This document shows, in pieces, positions 21,339 through 31,214 of a DNA stretch of 64,000 nt. The stretch spans positions 124,001 through 188,000 of the forward strand of contig NZ_LYRP01000049.1 of assembly GCF_001655675.1 (NCBI RefSeq). The letters are read 5' to 3'. The stretch's first letter is position 1, and every line of letters begins with the position of its first letter. This stretch comes from Mangrovibacter phragmitis (lineage in GTDB: Bacteria > Pseudomonadota > Gammaproteobacteria > Enterobacterales > Enterobacteriaceae). The notes below the pieces were generated by a model, which made no database searches, was not told the origin of the DNA, and was given only the letters and a program-made list of their open reading frames with translations. Position numbers and translations under genes: made by a program.

Positions 21339-21935
21339 ATGTCGCACTCACCGGATGTATCTGCTTCCCGGCAACATATTCGTCAGCATATTCGACAGGT
21401 TCGGCGGGCTTTAACTCCTCATCAGCAACAATCTTCCGCTCATGAAGCGGCCAAACGTTTTCTGAGCTGGTCCCCCGCAGCAAGCGCACAGCATATTGGG
21501 TTATTCCTCTCTGTAGACGGCGAACTCGACACTCGCCCACTGATTGAACGCCTGTGGGCAATGAACCGCTCGGTTTACCTTCCGGTTCTGCACCCGTTCA
21601 GCACCGGTGGGCTTATTATGGTGCGTTATGAGCCGGATACTGAGCTGGTAGTCAACCGCCTGAGGATTCCCGAGCCGCGCCTTGATGTGCGCCAGATTCT
21701 GCCCTTGCAGCATCTCGATATTCTGGTAACCCCTCTGGTTGCGTTCGACAGCACTGGCCAACGGCTGGGTATGGGTGGAGGGTTTTATGACCGGACACTA
21801 CAAAACTGGCGTGAACATGGTTTTATCCCGGTAGGCTACGCGCATGACTGCCAGCATGTGGAGGCACTCCCCACCGAGCGATGGGATATTCCCTTACCCA
21901 CTATTGTGACGCCGTCAAAACTCTGGGCCTGGTAA
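21339..21935 (+). CDS. fau: 5-formyltetrahydrofolate cyclo-ligase
   Basis: Fau (YgfA) converts 5-formyl-THF to 5,10-methenyl-THF using ATP; it is linked to persistence in E. coli. The 198-residue protein has the basic N-terminal RQVRRALTP, FLSVDGELDT, and the ATP-binding GQRLGMGGGFYDRTL. The start at 21339 (MSHSPDVSA) is the first plausible ATG after 6S RNA; E. coli uses a start some 15 residues further in. It sits directly downstream of ssrS. Confidence 0.95.
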   Translation: MSHSPDVSASRQHIRQHIRQVRRALTPHQQQSSAHEAAKRFLSWSPAASAQHIGLFLSVDGELDTRPLIERLWAMNRSVYLPVLHPFSTGGLIMVRYEPDTELVVNRLRIPEPRLDVRQILPLQHLDILVTPLVAFDSTGQRLGMGGGFYDRTLQNWREHGFIPVGYAHDCQHVEALPTERWDIPLPTIVTPSKLWAW

Positions 21936-21950
21936 CTCACTGCCGGCGCA

Positions 21951-21977
21951 TAAAAAAGCCTTCCCAAAGGAAGGCTC
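21951..21977 (-). terminator. Original serA terminator (distal hairpin copy)
   Basis: On the minus strand GAGCCTTCC-TTTG-GGAAGGC is followed by TTTTTTA. This is a complete rho-independent terminator now separated from serA by the 160-bp repeat insertion. The near copy of the hairpin (22117-22137) has no T run. Confidence 0.85.
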
Positions 21978-22137
21978 CGATTGATGAAAAAGAAGGAAAA
22001 AACGTGGTTTTTCCTTCTTTTTAGTTAACAGCCGAAAACCAATAAATTGATTTTCCTTATTTTTATTGGGTGACACCCTCTGGTTCTGTACAGACATGAG
22101 GTTTGTCATCGGCCTCAGCCTTCCCAAAGGAAGGCTC
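21957..22137. repeat. Terminator-associated hairpin repeat, copy 1 (fau/serA)
   Basis: A 139-bp non-coding element (21978-22116) is flanked on each side by an identical 21-bp direct repeat AGCCTTCCCAAAGGAAGGCTC (stated here in two parts: AGCCTTCCCAAA + GGAAGGCTC; at 21957-21977 and 22117-22137). Read on the minus strand, the distal flank is the stem of the serA terminator and still has its TTTTTT run; the proximal flank lacks one. Inside are a 15-bp hairpin (AAAAAGAAGGAAAAA/TTTTTCCTTCTTTTT), a second hairpin around CAATAAATTG, and ends reading TTGATGA and TCATC. The same element occurs at 39 kb and 50.7 kb. Confidence 0.85.
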
Positions 22138-22155
22138 AATGCAGCAATGTATTAA

Positions 22156-23394
22156 TTAGTACAGCAGGCGGGCACGTACTGTCCCCGGAATAGCTTTCAT
22201 GCTCTGCAGTGCTGCATCAGCGACATCTTCTGCCGCATTGATATCAATAACCACATAACCAATATGCGGAGAAGTTTGCAGGTACTGCGCTGCAATATTG
22301 ATCCCCTGATCGGCAAAAATATGGTTGATTGCGGTCAGAATGCCGGGGCGGTTCTCGTGGATATGCAGCAAACGGCTGGTGCTGCTGGTATGCTGAGGCA
22401 AAGACACTTCCGGGAAATTCACTGCAGAAAGTGTTGAACCGTTATCAGAATATTTCACCAGCTTACCGGCCACTTCGATACCAATATTTTCCTGCGCTTC
22501 CTGGGTTGAACCACCAATATGCGGAGTCAGCAGCACGTTATCAAACTCGCACAACGGCGAAGTGAATGGGTCACTGTTTGTTGCCGGTTCTGTTGGGTAG
22601 ACATCAATGGCTGCCCCGGCCAGGTGCTGGCTTGCCAGTGCGTCGCACAGTGCGTCGATGTCAACCACAGTACCGCGGGAGGCATTAATTAACAGTGAGC
22701 CTGGCTTCATCATGGCTATCTGTTCTGAACCCATCATGTTTTTGGTGGATGCATTTTCCGGCACATGCAGGCTGACCACGTCACTCATATTCAGTAAATC
22801 TGATAAATGCTGAACCTGGGTGGCATTGCCCAACGGCAGTTTGCTTTCAATATCATAGAAATAAACGTGCATACCCAGAGATTCGGCCAGAATCCCTAAC
22901 TGAGTACCAATATGACCGTAACCAATAATACCCAGTTTTTTACCGCGTGCTTCAAAGCTACCCACTGCCTGTTTATGCCAGACACCGCGGTGTGCTTTGG
23001 CGTTCGCGGCCGGTACGCCGCGCAGCAGCAACAGCAGCTCACCAATAACCAGTTCAGCAACAGAACGGGTATTTGAGAACGGCGCATTAAATACCGGGAT
23101 ACCACGTTTACCTGCTGCATCCAGGTCAACCTGATTTGTACCGATACAGAAACACCCTACCGCAACCAATTTTTCAGCCGCGGCAAAAACGTCTTCAGTC
23201 AGATGGGTACGGGATCGTAAACCAATAAAATGAGCATCACGGATGGACTCTTTGAGTGATTCGGTGTCCAGTGCGCCTTTATGATATTCAATGTTGTTGT
23301 AGCCTGCAGCACGAAGGTTATCGATTGCTTTTTGATGCACACCTTCAACCAGCAGGAACTTAATCTTGTCTTTCTCCAGTGATACTTTTGCCAT
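22156..23394 (-). CDS. serA: D-3-phosphoglycerate dehydrogenase
   Basis: SerA commits 3-phosphoglycerate to serine synthesis and is inhibited by serine. The 412-residue protein has the substrate domain (LRSRTHLTEDVFAAAEKL), the NAD-binding fold GYGHIGTQLGILAESLGM, the catalytic HIGGSTQEAQ near residue 300 and a C-terminal ACT domain (NRPGILTAINHIFAD) that binds serine. The start at 23394 gives MAKVSLEKDKIKF; an extension to 23457 is rejected. The 281 AT-rich bases between it and rpiA fit the Lrp-controlled serA promoter known from E. coli. Confidence 0.97.
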   Translation of the reverse strand: MAKVSLEKDKIKFLLVEGVHQKAIDNLRAAGYNNIEYHKGALDTESLKESIRDAHFIGLRSRTHLTEDVFAAAEKLVAVGCFCIGTNQVDLDAAGKRGIPVFNAPFSNTRSVAELVIGELLLLLRGVPAANAKAHRGVWHKQAVGSFEARGKKLGIIGYGHIGTQLGILAESLGMHVYFYDIESKLPLGNATQVQHLSDLLNMSDVVSLHVPENASTKNMMGSEQIAMMKPGSLLINASRGTVVDIDALCDALASQHLAGAAIDVYPTEPATNSDPFTSPLCEFDNVLLTPHIGGSTQEAQENIGIEVAGKLVKYSDNGSTLSAVNFPEVSLPQHTSSTSRLLHIHENRPGILTAINHIFADQGINIAAQYLQTSPHIGYVVIDINAAEDVADAALQSMKAIPGTVRARLLY

Positions 23395-23675
23395 TTCCCG
23401 ACCCTGTGTTATCTGAAAGAATACGCTGCATGAAATAAGCCAGCCTTCTGTCAACATATCAAAAATTACGCCCCCGGCAATAACGATGTTTTGTCACTTA
23501 TGCTGAACAAAATGCAAGTAAGAAGGAAAGCCGGGGATTCACGCCAAAAAAATCAAAAAAAGCAGGAATAAAAACCACAACAGGAATTAAATGTGAACAT
23601 TATCACTAAATTTAAAATTTCTTAAATTTTTTCAAAACGACAGCTTCTGGAGGGCAGAAAAGCCCCCCAGCCAGA

Positions 23676-24335
23676 TCATTTCACAATAGTTTTCACACCA
23701 TCAGCTGTACCAATAAGCGCAATATCCGCGCCACGGTTGGCAAACAACCCAACAGTCACCACACCGGGAATCGCATTAATGGCATTTTCTGTGGCAACCG
23801 GATCAATGATGGATAAACCGTAAACATCCAGAATTACGTTACCGTTATCGGTCAGAACCCCCTGGCGATACTCCGGGCGCCCACCTAACTTGACCAGGCT
23901 GCGCGCAACGCAGCTGCGGGCCATAGGAATAACTTCAACTGGCAGCGGGAAATTACCCAAAATATCAACCTGTTTGGATGCATCAGCAATACAGATAAAT
24001 TTATCTGCTACAGAAGCAATGATTTTTTCCCGGGTTAAGGCAGCACCACCACCTTTGATCATTTGCATCTGCCCGTTAATCTCATCTGCGCCATCAACAT
24101 AAATACCAAGCGCGTCAACATTGTTAAGATCAAACACGGGAATACCCAGCGCTTTGAGTTTGGCGGTCGAAGCATCGGAACTGGATACTGCGCCCTCAAT
24201 TTGATGCTTAACAGTGCCCAGTGCATCAATAAAATGTGCGGCGGTAGACCCCGTGCCGACACCAACGATAGTTCCGGGTTGCACGTACTGTAAAGCGGCC
24301 CATCCCACTGCTTTTTTCAGTTCATCCTGCGTCAT
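23676..24335 (-). CDS. rpiA: Ribose-5-phosphate isomerase A
   Basis: RpiA interconverts ribose-5-phosphate and ribulose-5-phosphate in the pentose phosphate pathway. The 219-residue length is standard. Motifs include [23 protein letters not shown] (catalytic Asp) and [12 protein letters not shown] (catalytic Glu/Lys). It is divergent from argP and followed by a GC-rich hairpin at about 23644-23668. Confidence 0.97.
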   Translation of the reverse strand: MTQDELKKAVGWAALQYVQPGTIVGVGTGSTAAHFIDALGTVKHQIEGAVSSSDASTAKLKALGIPVFDLNNVDALGIYVDGADEINGQMQMIKGGGAALTREKIIASVADKFICIADASKQVDILGNFPLPVEVIPMARSCVARSLVKLGGRPEYRQGVLTDNGNVILDVYGLSIIDPVATENAINAIPGVVTVGLFANRGADIALIGTADGVKTIVK

Positions 24336-24533
24336 GGTGTTTTTGCCTGTGATAGAAAAGATGAAAAAACCGGGGGCGTATTATAGAACAGAGCCAGTAA
24401 AAATACCGTGTTTAAGGCCAAAATACGCCGAATGAAAGGCAACTTGCATGCCATATGTAAGGATTTTCGCTGGATCATGTCTGGTTTTATGTCATAGTGC
24501 CAGAAGCCAAAAAAACAGGAGCACACCGAAATA

Positions 24534-25427
24534 ATGAAACGCCCGGACTACAAAACACTACAGGCGCTGGACGCAGTTATCCGCGAACGCGGGTTTGAGC
24601 GTGCAGCACAAAAGCTTTGTATCACCCAGTCTGCGGTGTCTCAACGAATCAAACAGTTGGAAAATTTGTTCGGTCAGCCCCTGTTGGTAAGAACAGTTCC
24701 TCCCCGGCCTACAGAGCAAGGGCAGAAACTTCTGGCATTGCTGCGCCAGGTAGAATTACTTGAAGAAGAATGGCTTGGCGATGAACAAACAGGGTCAACA
24801 CCACTGCTCTTGTCACTGGCGGTGAACGCCGACAGTCTGGCAACCTGGTTGCTTCCGGCGCTAGCCCCGGTACTGGCTGATTCCCCGATTCGCCTCAACC
24901 TGCAAGTTGAAGACGAAACCCGTACTCAGGAGCGTTTACGCCGCGGTGAAGTGGTTGGTGCCGTGAGTATACAATCTCAGGCACTGCCCAGTTGCCTGGT
25001 CGACAAACTCGGGGCGCTGGATTACCTGTTTGTCGGTTCCAAAGCTTTTGCAGCACGTTATTTTCCCAATGGTGTTAACCGTACATCTTTGCTGAAGGCT
25101 CCCGCCGTGGCATTTGACCACCTTGATGATATGCATCAGGCGTTTTTGCAACAGAACTTTGATCTTTCCCCGGGCAGTGTGCCCTGCCATATCGTGAACT
25201 CATCAGAAGCATTTGTTCAGCTCGCACGTCAGGGAACAACCTGCTGTATGATTCCGCATCTGCAAATTGAAAAAGAGTTAAACAGCGGTGAGCTTATCGA
25301 TTTAACACCAGGGCTGTTTCAACGCCGTATGCTTTACTGGCACAGGTTTGCTCCTGAAAGCCGTATGATGCGTAAAGTGACTGATGCACTGCTGGCGTTT
25401 GGGCACAAAGTATTACGCCAGGAATAA
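24534..25427 (+). CDS. argP: LysR-type regulator ArgP (IciA)
   Basis: ArgP activates argO with arginine and represses or stalls it with lysine; it also controls lysine biosynthesis genes. The 297-residue protein has the LysR helix-turn-helix at about 18-40 ([20 protein letters not shown]) and a periplasmic-binding-like effector domain. It is nearly identical to E. coli ArgP. AGGAG precedes the ATG. Its target argO lies 1.5 kb downstream on the other strand. Confidence 0.97.
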   Translation: MKRPDYKTLQALDAVIRERGFERAAQKLCITQSAVSQRIKQLENLFGQPLLVRTVPPRPTEQGQKLLALLRQVELLEEEWLGDEQTGSTPLLLSLAVNADSLATWLLPALAPVLADSPIRLNLQVEDETRTQERLRRGEVVGAVSIQSQALPSCLVDKLGALDYLFVGSKAFAARYFPNGVNRTSLLKAPAVAFDHLDDMHQAFLQQNFDLSPGSVPCHIVNSSEAFVQLARQGTTCCMIPHLQIEKELNSGELIDLTPGLFQRRMLYWHRFAPESRMMRKVTDALLAFGHKVLRQE

Positions 25428-25577
25428 CGGTCTTTTTTGCCTGTTTATTTCCCGAACCCTGGCGAGTGTTCTCTGTAATATTTAATAACAAACAGATAAA
25501 ACTGGTTATTATCCGTCGGCACGGGAATGTTAGACAATGCGGCGGTTAATTCGCACAGGCGGGTATTGCAGACTGGC

Positions 25578-26030
25578 ATGAAAACGTTATTTATCACGAT
25601 TTTTTCTCTCGGGCTGTTTGGGATATTGGGTTACAGCCTTTATCTTCCGGCCGCGGTGATGTACTTTCACGGCAAGACACTGTTTATTTCCAGCGCGGCA
25701 GCAACGGCTGAGTGCCAGATGTGGCATACCTTTGTTTTCGCAATTTCCGGAAGCCTGGGTACAGTGATTCTGCAGCGCGTTTTTGCGATGTCGTCATTAC
25801 TGAAGGCCCTGGTTTGTACCTTAGGGCTGGCAGTCAGTAACCTGCTGGTACTGATGGCCTTGCTGCAAGTGAAAAGTACCTTTTTCGAACCACTTAATAC
25901 CAACCGGTTAAGCCATGTTCCGTTAAGTGATTTCTCGGTATATGGTTATGTTGTGGCTGCTGCGGTCATCGCGCTGATTATCACAAGCGCGATGAATTTA
26001 TTCCCCCGCCGCCAGCCCATTTGGTACTGA
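25578..26030 (+). CDS. Putative multi-pass inner membrane protein, function unknown
   Basis: The 150-residue protein is not recognised. It has four likely membrane segments: about 4-28 (LFITIFSLGLFGILGYSLYL), 45-65 (MWHTFVFAISGSLGTVIL), 74-95 (LLKALVCTLGLAVSNLLVLMA) and 120-140 (VYGYVVAAAVIALIITSAM), and ends RRQPIWY. The start at 25578 is chosen because the hydrophobic N-terminus begins there; frames from 25527 are possible. It occupies the place of the scp operon of E. coli and ends at a strong bidirectional terminator. Confidence 0.65.
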   Translation: MKTLFITIFSLGLFGILGYSLYLPAAVMYFHGKTLFISSAAATAECQMWHTFVFAISGSLGTVILQRVFAMSSLLKALVCTLGLAVSNLLVLMALLQVKSTFFEPLNTNRLSHVPLSDFSVYGYVVAAAVIALIITSAMNLFPRRQPIWY

Positions 26031-26046
26031 ACCAGCATTTGCTCAT

Positions 26047-26076
26047 AAAAAAGGCTTCCAGGTGGAAGCCTTTTTT
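26047..26076. terminator. Bidirectional terminator between the membrane gene and yggE
   Basis: AAAAAA-GGCTTCC-AGGT-GGAAGCC-TTTTTT is a perfect stem-loop with A and T tracts, so it can stop transcription on both strands of this convergent pair. Confidence 0.9.
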
Positions 26077-26100
26077 ACTTGTGTTGGCCGTAAACAGTTA

Positions 26101-26832
26101 TCATTGCGCCGGAGCAGAGGCGGTCTGTGGGCTCATTTCGAATACCACATCTACCTGATCATTAAACTGAATCGTTTGCTGGTCGTAGGTATCTTCAGCA
26201 GAAACAGGGGCTGCGTCTGCTTTCATCATACGCATCACAGGCGACGGCTGATAATTGGCTACGTGGTAACGCACACTGTATACCGGGCCCAATTTAGCGT
26301 GGAAACCTTGCGCAAGTGAATTTGCCTGTGCAATAGCGTCATTGATTGCAGCCTTACGTGCCTGTTCTTTATAGGCATCCGGGCTGGAGACTCCCAGGGA
26401 AACGGAACGAATTTCATTCAACCCGGCCTTAAGTGCACCATCAAGCAACCCGCTAAGGCCATCCAGTTTGCGCTCCGTAACAACAACGTTGCGCACAGCA
26501 CGATAGCCTTTAAGTTCGCGCTTGCCTTCTTTCAGATATTCGTATTCAGGCTGAGTACGTAAATTCGCCGCATCAATATCTTTTTTATCGACACCCTTTT
26601 CCTGCAGGAAAGAAAAGTAACGCGCAACACGCTCATCGGCCTGTTTTTTCGCGCTGGCTGCATCCTTCGCCGTAACGCTCACCTCGATAGATAACGTCGC
26701 GATATCTGGCACTGCGTCTACACTGGCACTCCCTGATGTGACAATATGAGGTCCGTTCGGTAACTCATTCGCGACACCAGAAAAAGAGGTCAATCCTAAA
26801 ACACTTGCCAGTAACAACACGTTAAACTTCAT
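26101..26832 (-). CDS. yggE: SIMPL-domain periplasmic protein YggE
   Basis: The 243-residue SIMPL (DUF541) protein has a signal peptide (residues 1-21, ending SGVA). The family core VDAVPDIATLSIEVSVTAKDA is followed by repeats of the BON-like fold. YggE has been linked to reduced oxidative stress in E. coli; the molecular role is unclear. It is followed by the shared bidirectional terminator and lies downstream of argO on the same strand. Confidence 0.93.
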   Translation of the reverse strand: MKFNVLLLASVLGLTSFSGVANELPNGPHIVTSGSASVDAVPDIATLSIEVSVTAKDAASAKKQADERVARYFSFLQEKGVDKKDIDAANLRTQPEYEYLKEGKRELKGYRAVRNVVVTERKLDGLSGLLDGALKAGLNEIRSVSLGVSSPDAYKEQARKAAINDAIAQANSLAQGFHAKLGPVYSVRYHVANYQPSPVMRMMKADAAPVSAEDTYDQQTIQFNDQVDVVFEMSPQTASAPAQ

Positions 26833-26946
26833 TTCTTATCCTCCATGCAATTTTTAACCTGACAGGAAGTACTTCTCGTTACATCCTGCGAGCAAGAGTA
26901 ACGATTAATCTCCAGATGTCCATAGGATAATTACGCCAGCCTGTTA

Positions 26947-27579
26947 TCAAAACAACCCCTGAAGATGATGAACGCCTTCCCGTGCAAGTCTTAATGCAAT
27001 GAACCACATCACGCTACCGACTACAAAATTGATAACCCGTTGCGCATGTTGAGTACGCAGGCGTGGGGCAAGCCAGGCCGCGAGCAGTGCCAGGCCAAAA
27101 AACCACAGAAACGAGGCGCTGACAGTCCCCAGAGCAAACCACCGTTTCGGCTCAGTGGCCAGTTGCCCTCCCAGGCTGCCTAATACCACGAAAGTGTCCA
27201 GATACACATGGGGGTTGAGCCATGTCACCGCCAGCATCGTCGTAATGATACGCCAGCGCCCCTGGCCCGCTATCTGTGCTTCATCCAGCGTAATATCGCG
27301 GCTGAATACTGTTTTGAACGCGCCCCATCCATACCATAACAAAAACGCCACGCCGCCCCAGGTTACCAGGGCCAGAAGCCAGGGCGACTGCATCAACAGT
27401 GCGCTGCCACCAAAAATCCCGGCACAAATCAGCACTAAATCACTTAAGGAACACAGTGCCGCAATCATCAGGTGATACTGGCGACGAATTCCCTGATTCA
27501 TTACAAACGCATTCTGTGGCCCAAGGGGTAAAATCATTGCTGCGCCCAACGCCAGCCCTTGCAGATACCAGCTAAACAT
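26947..27579 (-). CDS. argO: Arginine exporter ArgO (LysE family)
   Basis: ArgO exports arginine and canavanine. The 210-residue LysE/RhtB-type protein has about six membrane segments and the family N-terminus [23 protein letters not shown]. It is expected to be activated by ArgP at the AT-rich upstream region (27580-27690). It is followed by yggE. Confidence 0.95.
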   Translation of the reverse strand: MFSWYLQGLALGAAMILPLGPQNAFVMNQGIRRQYHLMIAALCSLSDLVLICAGIFGGSALLMQSPWLLALVTWGGVAFLLWYGWGAFKTVFSRDITLDEAQIAGQGRWRIITTMLAVTWLNPHVYLDTFVVLGSLGGQLATEPKRWFALGTVSASFLWFFGLALLAAWLAPRLRTQHAQRVINFVVGSVMWFIALRLAREGVHHLQGLF

Positions 27580-27689
27580 AGTTCATCCTTTTATTTTGGG
27601 AATGGCGCGCAGTCTACGTAGTTTGTTTTATTAGTGGAAATTGATGTTTCTAATTATTAATAAGAATATCTAATAATAGAGACTATAAT

Positions 27690-27713
27690 AATGGCCAGTA
27701 CAAACTGGCCATT
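27690..27713 (-). terminator. Terminator hairpin after mscS
   Basis: AATGGCCAGT/ACTGGCCATT arms with a four-base loop are followed on the minus strand by an AT-rich tract (ATTATAGTC). It ends the mscS transcript ahead of argO. Confidence 0.65.
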
Positions 27714-27804
27714 CGGGCTGATGACGAGAACTGTCATCGACGTGCTTCATTATGCAGAAAAACCACATTTTCCTCAGGCATCACAACAACCTGAGAGCAA
27801 CAGA

Positions 27805-28656
27805 TTATTTTTCTTGCTCACGAATCATATGCACATCCATTTGCGGGTAAGGAATGCCAATACCATTAGCATCCAGAGCCTTCTTAATTTTTTCCAGTGT
27901 ATCCCAGTACACTTCAAAGAGATCGGCACTATTGCTCCAGGCACGCACTACAAAGTTAAGGGAAGAGTCACCCAGTTCATGCAGACGCACAGTGATGCCT
28001 TTATCTTTAATAACGCGTTCATCAGCCATCAGAATATCAGTGATGATTTTTTTCACCTGATCGATATCCGCATCATAGGACACACCAATCATGAAATCAT
28101 TACGGCGTACAGGTTCGCGCGAATAGTTAATGATATCACCAGAGATAATTTTGCCGTTAGGAACAACGATTATCTTGCCATCCACGCTGCGCAGTGTGGT
28201 AGAGAAGATCTGGACATTCAGTACGGTACCCGCAGCACCACCCAGGTCAACATATTCGCCACTACGGAACGGGCGGAATGTTACCAGCAGAACGCCGGCA
28301 GCAAGGTTAGACAACGACCCCTGCAACGCAAGGCCAACAGCTAAACCGGCGGCACCTAATACGGCAATTACAGAAGCGGTTTGTACCCCAATTCGGCCTA
28401 ATGCAGCAATCAGGGTGAACGCAATAATGCCATAGCGAACCAGCGCAGACAGAAAATCTGCAACGGTGGCATCAATTTTGCGGGCCTGCATAACACGGTT
28501 CAGCGCGTTAGAAATTAAGCGGGCTACCACAAAGCCAATAATAATGATGACTACGGCTGAGACAATATTAACGGCGTAATCAACCAACAAAGCCTGATTG
28601 CGCATCAACCAGGTGCCTGCATCATTTATGCTGTCCACAACATGTATGTCTTCCAT
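27805..28656 (-). CDS. mscS: Small-conductance mechanosensitive channel MscS
   Basis: MscS is a heptameric channel that opens under membrane tension in osmotic downshock. The 283-residue protein has three N-terminal membrane helices (about 28-120), with the pore helix [26 protein letters not shown], and the cytoplasmic beta and alpha/beta domains ([19 protein letters not shown]). It lies downstream of fbaA on the same strand but behind a terminator. Confidence 0.97.
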   Translation of the reverse strand: MEDIHVVDSINDAGTWLMRNQALLVDYAVNIVSAVVIIIIGFVVARLISNALNRVMQARKIDATVADFLSALVRYGIIAFTLIAALGRIGVQTASVIAVLGAAGLAVGLALQGSLSNLAAGVLLVTFRPFRSGEYVDLGGAAGTVLNVQIFSTTLRSVDGKIIVVPNGKIISGDIINYSREPVRRNDFMIGVSYDADIDQVKKIITDILMADERVIKDKGITVRLHELGDSSLNFVVRAWSNSADLFEVYWDTLEKIKKALDANGIGIPYPQMDVHMIREQEK

Positions 28657-28784
28657 CTGGATTCCTTGTCTCCGTTAGTCAAAAGCAAATATACACCTCA
28701 AAGATGTTTCTAAAGGGTAAACAAAAAGCTTGCCTTATGCCAGACAGCTCACATTTTTATGCTTTAAAGCCAGAAAAAGGCGTA

Positions 28785-28812
28785 AAAAAACCCGCCACAG
28801 AGGCGGGTTTTT
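28785..28812. terminator. Bidirectional terminator after fbaA
   Basis: AAAAAA-CCCGCC-ACAGA-GGCGGG-TTTTT (arms 28791-28796 and 28802-28807) ends the epd-pgk-fbaA operon. Confidence 0.92.
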
Positions 28813-28834
28813 AGTTGTGACAGAAACGAACTAA

Positions 28835-29911
28835 TTACAGAACGTCAATTGCGTTCAGTTCAGTGAACGCTTTCTCCAGACGAGCTACCATTGACTGCTG
28901 GCCGGCACGCAGCCAGACACGCGGGTCATAGTATTTTTTGTTCGGCTGATCTTCGCCTTTCGGGTTACCCAACTGGCCTTGCAGATAAGCTTCGTTTTCT
29001 TTGTAGTAGTTCAGAATACCTTCCCAGGTTGCCCATTGGGTATCGGTATCAATGTTCATTTTAATCACACCGTAGCTTACGGAGTCTTTGATTTCCTGGG
29101 CAGTTGAGCCAGAACCACCGTGGAATACGAAGTTCAGGCTGTTGTGCGGCAGGTTGTGTTTTTTGCACACATATTCCTGAGAATCGCGCAGAATAGTCGG
29201 GGTCAGTTTAACGTTACCAGGTTTGTAAACACCGTGTACGTTACCGAAGGAAGCAGCGATGGTGAAACGCGGGCTGATAGCATTCAGTTTAGTGTATGCG
29301 TAATCAACGTCTTCTGGCTGAGTGTACAGTGCAGAAGCGTCCATGTGGCTGTTATCCACACCATCTTCTTCACCACCCGTACAACCCAGTTCGATTTCCA
29401 GGGTCATGCCCAGTTTAGACATACGAGTCAGGTATTTAGAACAGATTTCGATGTTTTCTTCCAGAGACTCTTCAGACAAGTCAATCATGTGAGAAGAGAA
29501 CAGCGGTTTGCCCGTGGCAGCAAAGTGTTTTTCACCAGCATCCAGCAGGCCATCAAGCCACGGCAGCAGTTTTTTCGCGCAGTGGTCAGTGTGCAGAATA
29601 ACCGGAACACCATAATGTTCGGCCATATGATGAACGTGAAGCGCACCAGAGATAGCACCCAGAATAGCAGCCTGCTGGCCTTCACCTTTGTAGCCTTTAC
29701 CAGCGATAAATGCAGCACCACCGTTAGAGAACTGCACGATTACCGGCGCTTTAACTTTGGCAGCCGTTTCCAGAACAGCGTTAATAGAATCAGTACCGAC
29801 GCAGTTCACTGCCGGTAAAGCAAAGTTATTTTCTTTTGCTACCTGGAAAACTTTCTGAACATCATCACCAGTGATAACGCCAGGTTTCACGAAATCAAAA
29901 ATTTTAGACAT
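28835..29911 (-). CDS. fbaA: Class II fructose-bisphosphate aldolase
   Basis: FbaA cleaves fructose-1,6-bisphosphate to dihydroxyacetone phosphate and glyceraldehyde-3-phosphate using zinc. The 358-residue protein has the zinc ligands in VILHTDHCAKK, ELGCTGGEEDGVDNS, and VFHGGSGS with NIDTDTQWA near the C-terminus. It is last in epd-pgk-fbaA, 97 bp after pgk, with a hairpin in the gap. Confidence 0.98.
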   Translation of the reverse strand: MSKIFDFVKPGVITGDDVQKVFQVAKENNFALPAVNCVGTDSINAVLETAAKVKAPVIVQFSNGGAAFIAGKGYKGEGQQAAILGAISGALHVHHMAEHYGVPVILHTDHCAKKLLPWLDGLLDAGEKHFAATGKPLFSSHMIDLSEESLEENIEICSKYLTRMSKLGMTLEIELGCTGGEEDGVDNSHMDASALYTQPEDVDYAYTKLNAISPRFTIAASFGNVHGVYKPGNVKLTPTILRDSQEYVCKKHNLPHNSLNFVFHGGSGSTAQEIKDSVSYGVIKMNIDTDTQWATWEGILNYYKENEAYLQGQLGNPKGEDQPNKKYYDPRVWLRAGQQSMVARLEKAFTELNAIDVL

Positions 29912-29974
29912 ATTACGTTGTCCTGTATCTTCGGCCTTGGAAAAAGGAGGTGCGCCTGGTTAACCAGACACACA

Positions 29975-30002
29975 GAAAACGACGGGCAGGAAACCCTGCC
30001 CG
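29975..30002 (-). terminator. Attenuator-like hairpin between pgk and fbaA
   Basis: On the minus strand CGGGCAGG-GTTT-CCTGCCCG is followed by TCGTTTTC. The stem is perfect but the T tract is interrupted, so it is likely a partial terminator or a stabilising mRNA end that sets the pgk:fbaA ratio. Confidence 0.65.
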
Positions 30003-30008
30003 AATGTA

Positions 30009-31172
30009 TTACTTCTTAGCACGCTCTTCGAGCATGGCAACAGCTGGCAGAACTTTACCTTCTACAAATTCAAGGAAAGCGCCACCGCCGGTGGAAATGT
30101 AAGAAATTTTGTCTGCAATACCGAACAGATCAATTGCTGCCAGGGTATCGCCGCCGCCAGCGATAGAGAATGCATCACTTTCAGCAATGGCTTTAGCAAC
30201 AATTTCGGTGCCTTTACGGAAGTTCGGGAACTCGAACACGCCAACCGGGCCATTCCACAGAATAGTTTTAGCGTTTTTCAGGATTTCAGCCAGTTTCTCA
30301 GCGGAAACATCACCCATATCCAGAATTTGCTCTTCGTCTTTCACTTCAGTAACAGACTTCAGTGTAGCCGGAGCAGTTTCAGAGAACTCGGTTGCTACGC
30401 GAACATCGGTCGGTACCGGGATGTCACAAATAGTCAGCAGGCGTTTGGCTTCTTCAACCAGGTCTGGTTCATACAAAGATTTGCCCACTTTATTGCCTTG
30501 CGCAGCAACGAAGGTGTTAGCAATACCGCCACCAACAATCAACTGGTCAGCGATTTTAGACAGGGAGTCAAGAACAGTCAGTTTAGTGGAAACTTTAGAA
30601 CCACCAACGATAGCAACCATCGGGCGGGCAGGTTCTTTCAGTGCTTTACCCAGCGCGTCCAGTTCAGCTGCCAGCAGCGGACCTGCGCAAGCGATTTCAG
30701 CAAATTTGCCAACACCGTGAGTTGATGCCTGAGCACGGTGAGCAGTACCGAAAGCGTCCATTACGAAAACATCACACAGTGCTGCGTATTTTTTGGACAG
30801 CGCTTCGTCGTCTTTCTTCTCGCCTTTGTTAAAACGAACGTTTTCCAGAACAACCAGTTCACCAGCTGCCACTTCCACGCCATCCAGGTAGTCTTTTGCT
30901 AAACGAACCGGCGCAGAGAGTTTGTCTTTCAGGTAATTCACAACTGGCAGCAGAGAGAATTCTTCATTGTACTCGCCTTCAGTCGGACGACCCAGATGGG
31001 AAGTCACCATCACTTTTGCGCCTTGTTTCAGGGCAATTTCAATGGTAGGCAGAGATGCACGGATACGCGCATCAGAAGTCACTTTCCCTTCTTTAACCGG
31101 TACGTTCAGATCCGCACGGATAAGAACACGTTTACCAGCCAGATCCAGATCGGACATCTTAATTACAGACAT
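30009..31172 (-). CDS. pgk: Phosphoglycerate kinase
   Basis: Pgk makes ATP from 1,3-bisphosphoglycerate. The 387-residue length is standard. The N-terminal substrate-binding RADLNVP and SHLGRP, the hinge VGGGIANTF, and the C-terminal nucleotide site GGGDTLAAI are visible. It is the middle gene of epd-pgk-fbaA, 42 bp after epd. Confidence 0.98.
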   Translation of the reverse strand: MSVIKMSDLDLAGKRVLIRADLNVPVKEGKVTSDARIRASLPTIEIALKQGAKVMVTSHLGRPTEGEYNEEFSLLPVVNYLKDKLSAPVRLAKDYLDGVEVAAGELVVLENVRFNKGEKKDDEALSKKYAALCDVFVMDAFGTAHRAQASTHGVGKFAEIACAGPLLAAELDALGKALKEPARPMVAIVGGSKVSTKLTVLDSLSKIADQLIVGGGIANTFVAAQGNKVGKSLYEPDLVEEAKRLLTICDIPVPTDVRVATEFSETAPATLKSVTEVKDEEQILDMGDVSAEKLAEILKNAKTILWNGPVGVFEFPNFRKGTEIVAKAIAESDAFSIAGGGDTLAAIDLFGIADKISYISTGGGAFLEFVEGKVLPAVAMLEERAKK

Positions 31173-31214
31173 GGTGAATCCTCTCGTTGATTCTAAAAGT
31201 TTTGCAGGCGCAAA

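Noticed and set aside
21915..22139. A 74-codon minus-strand frame across repeat copy 1
   Set aside because: It depends on the duplicated terminator and on the reading frame of copy 1; copies 2 and 3 have a one-base length change and stop early, so the element is non-coding.
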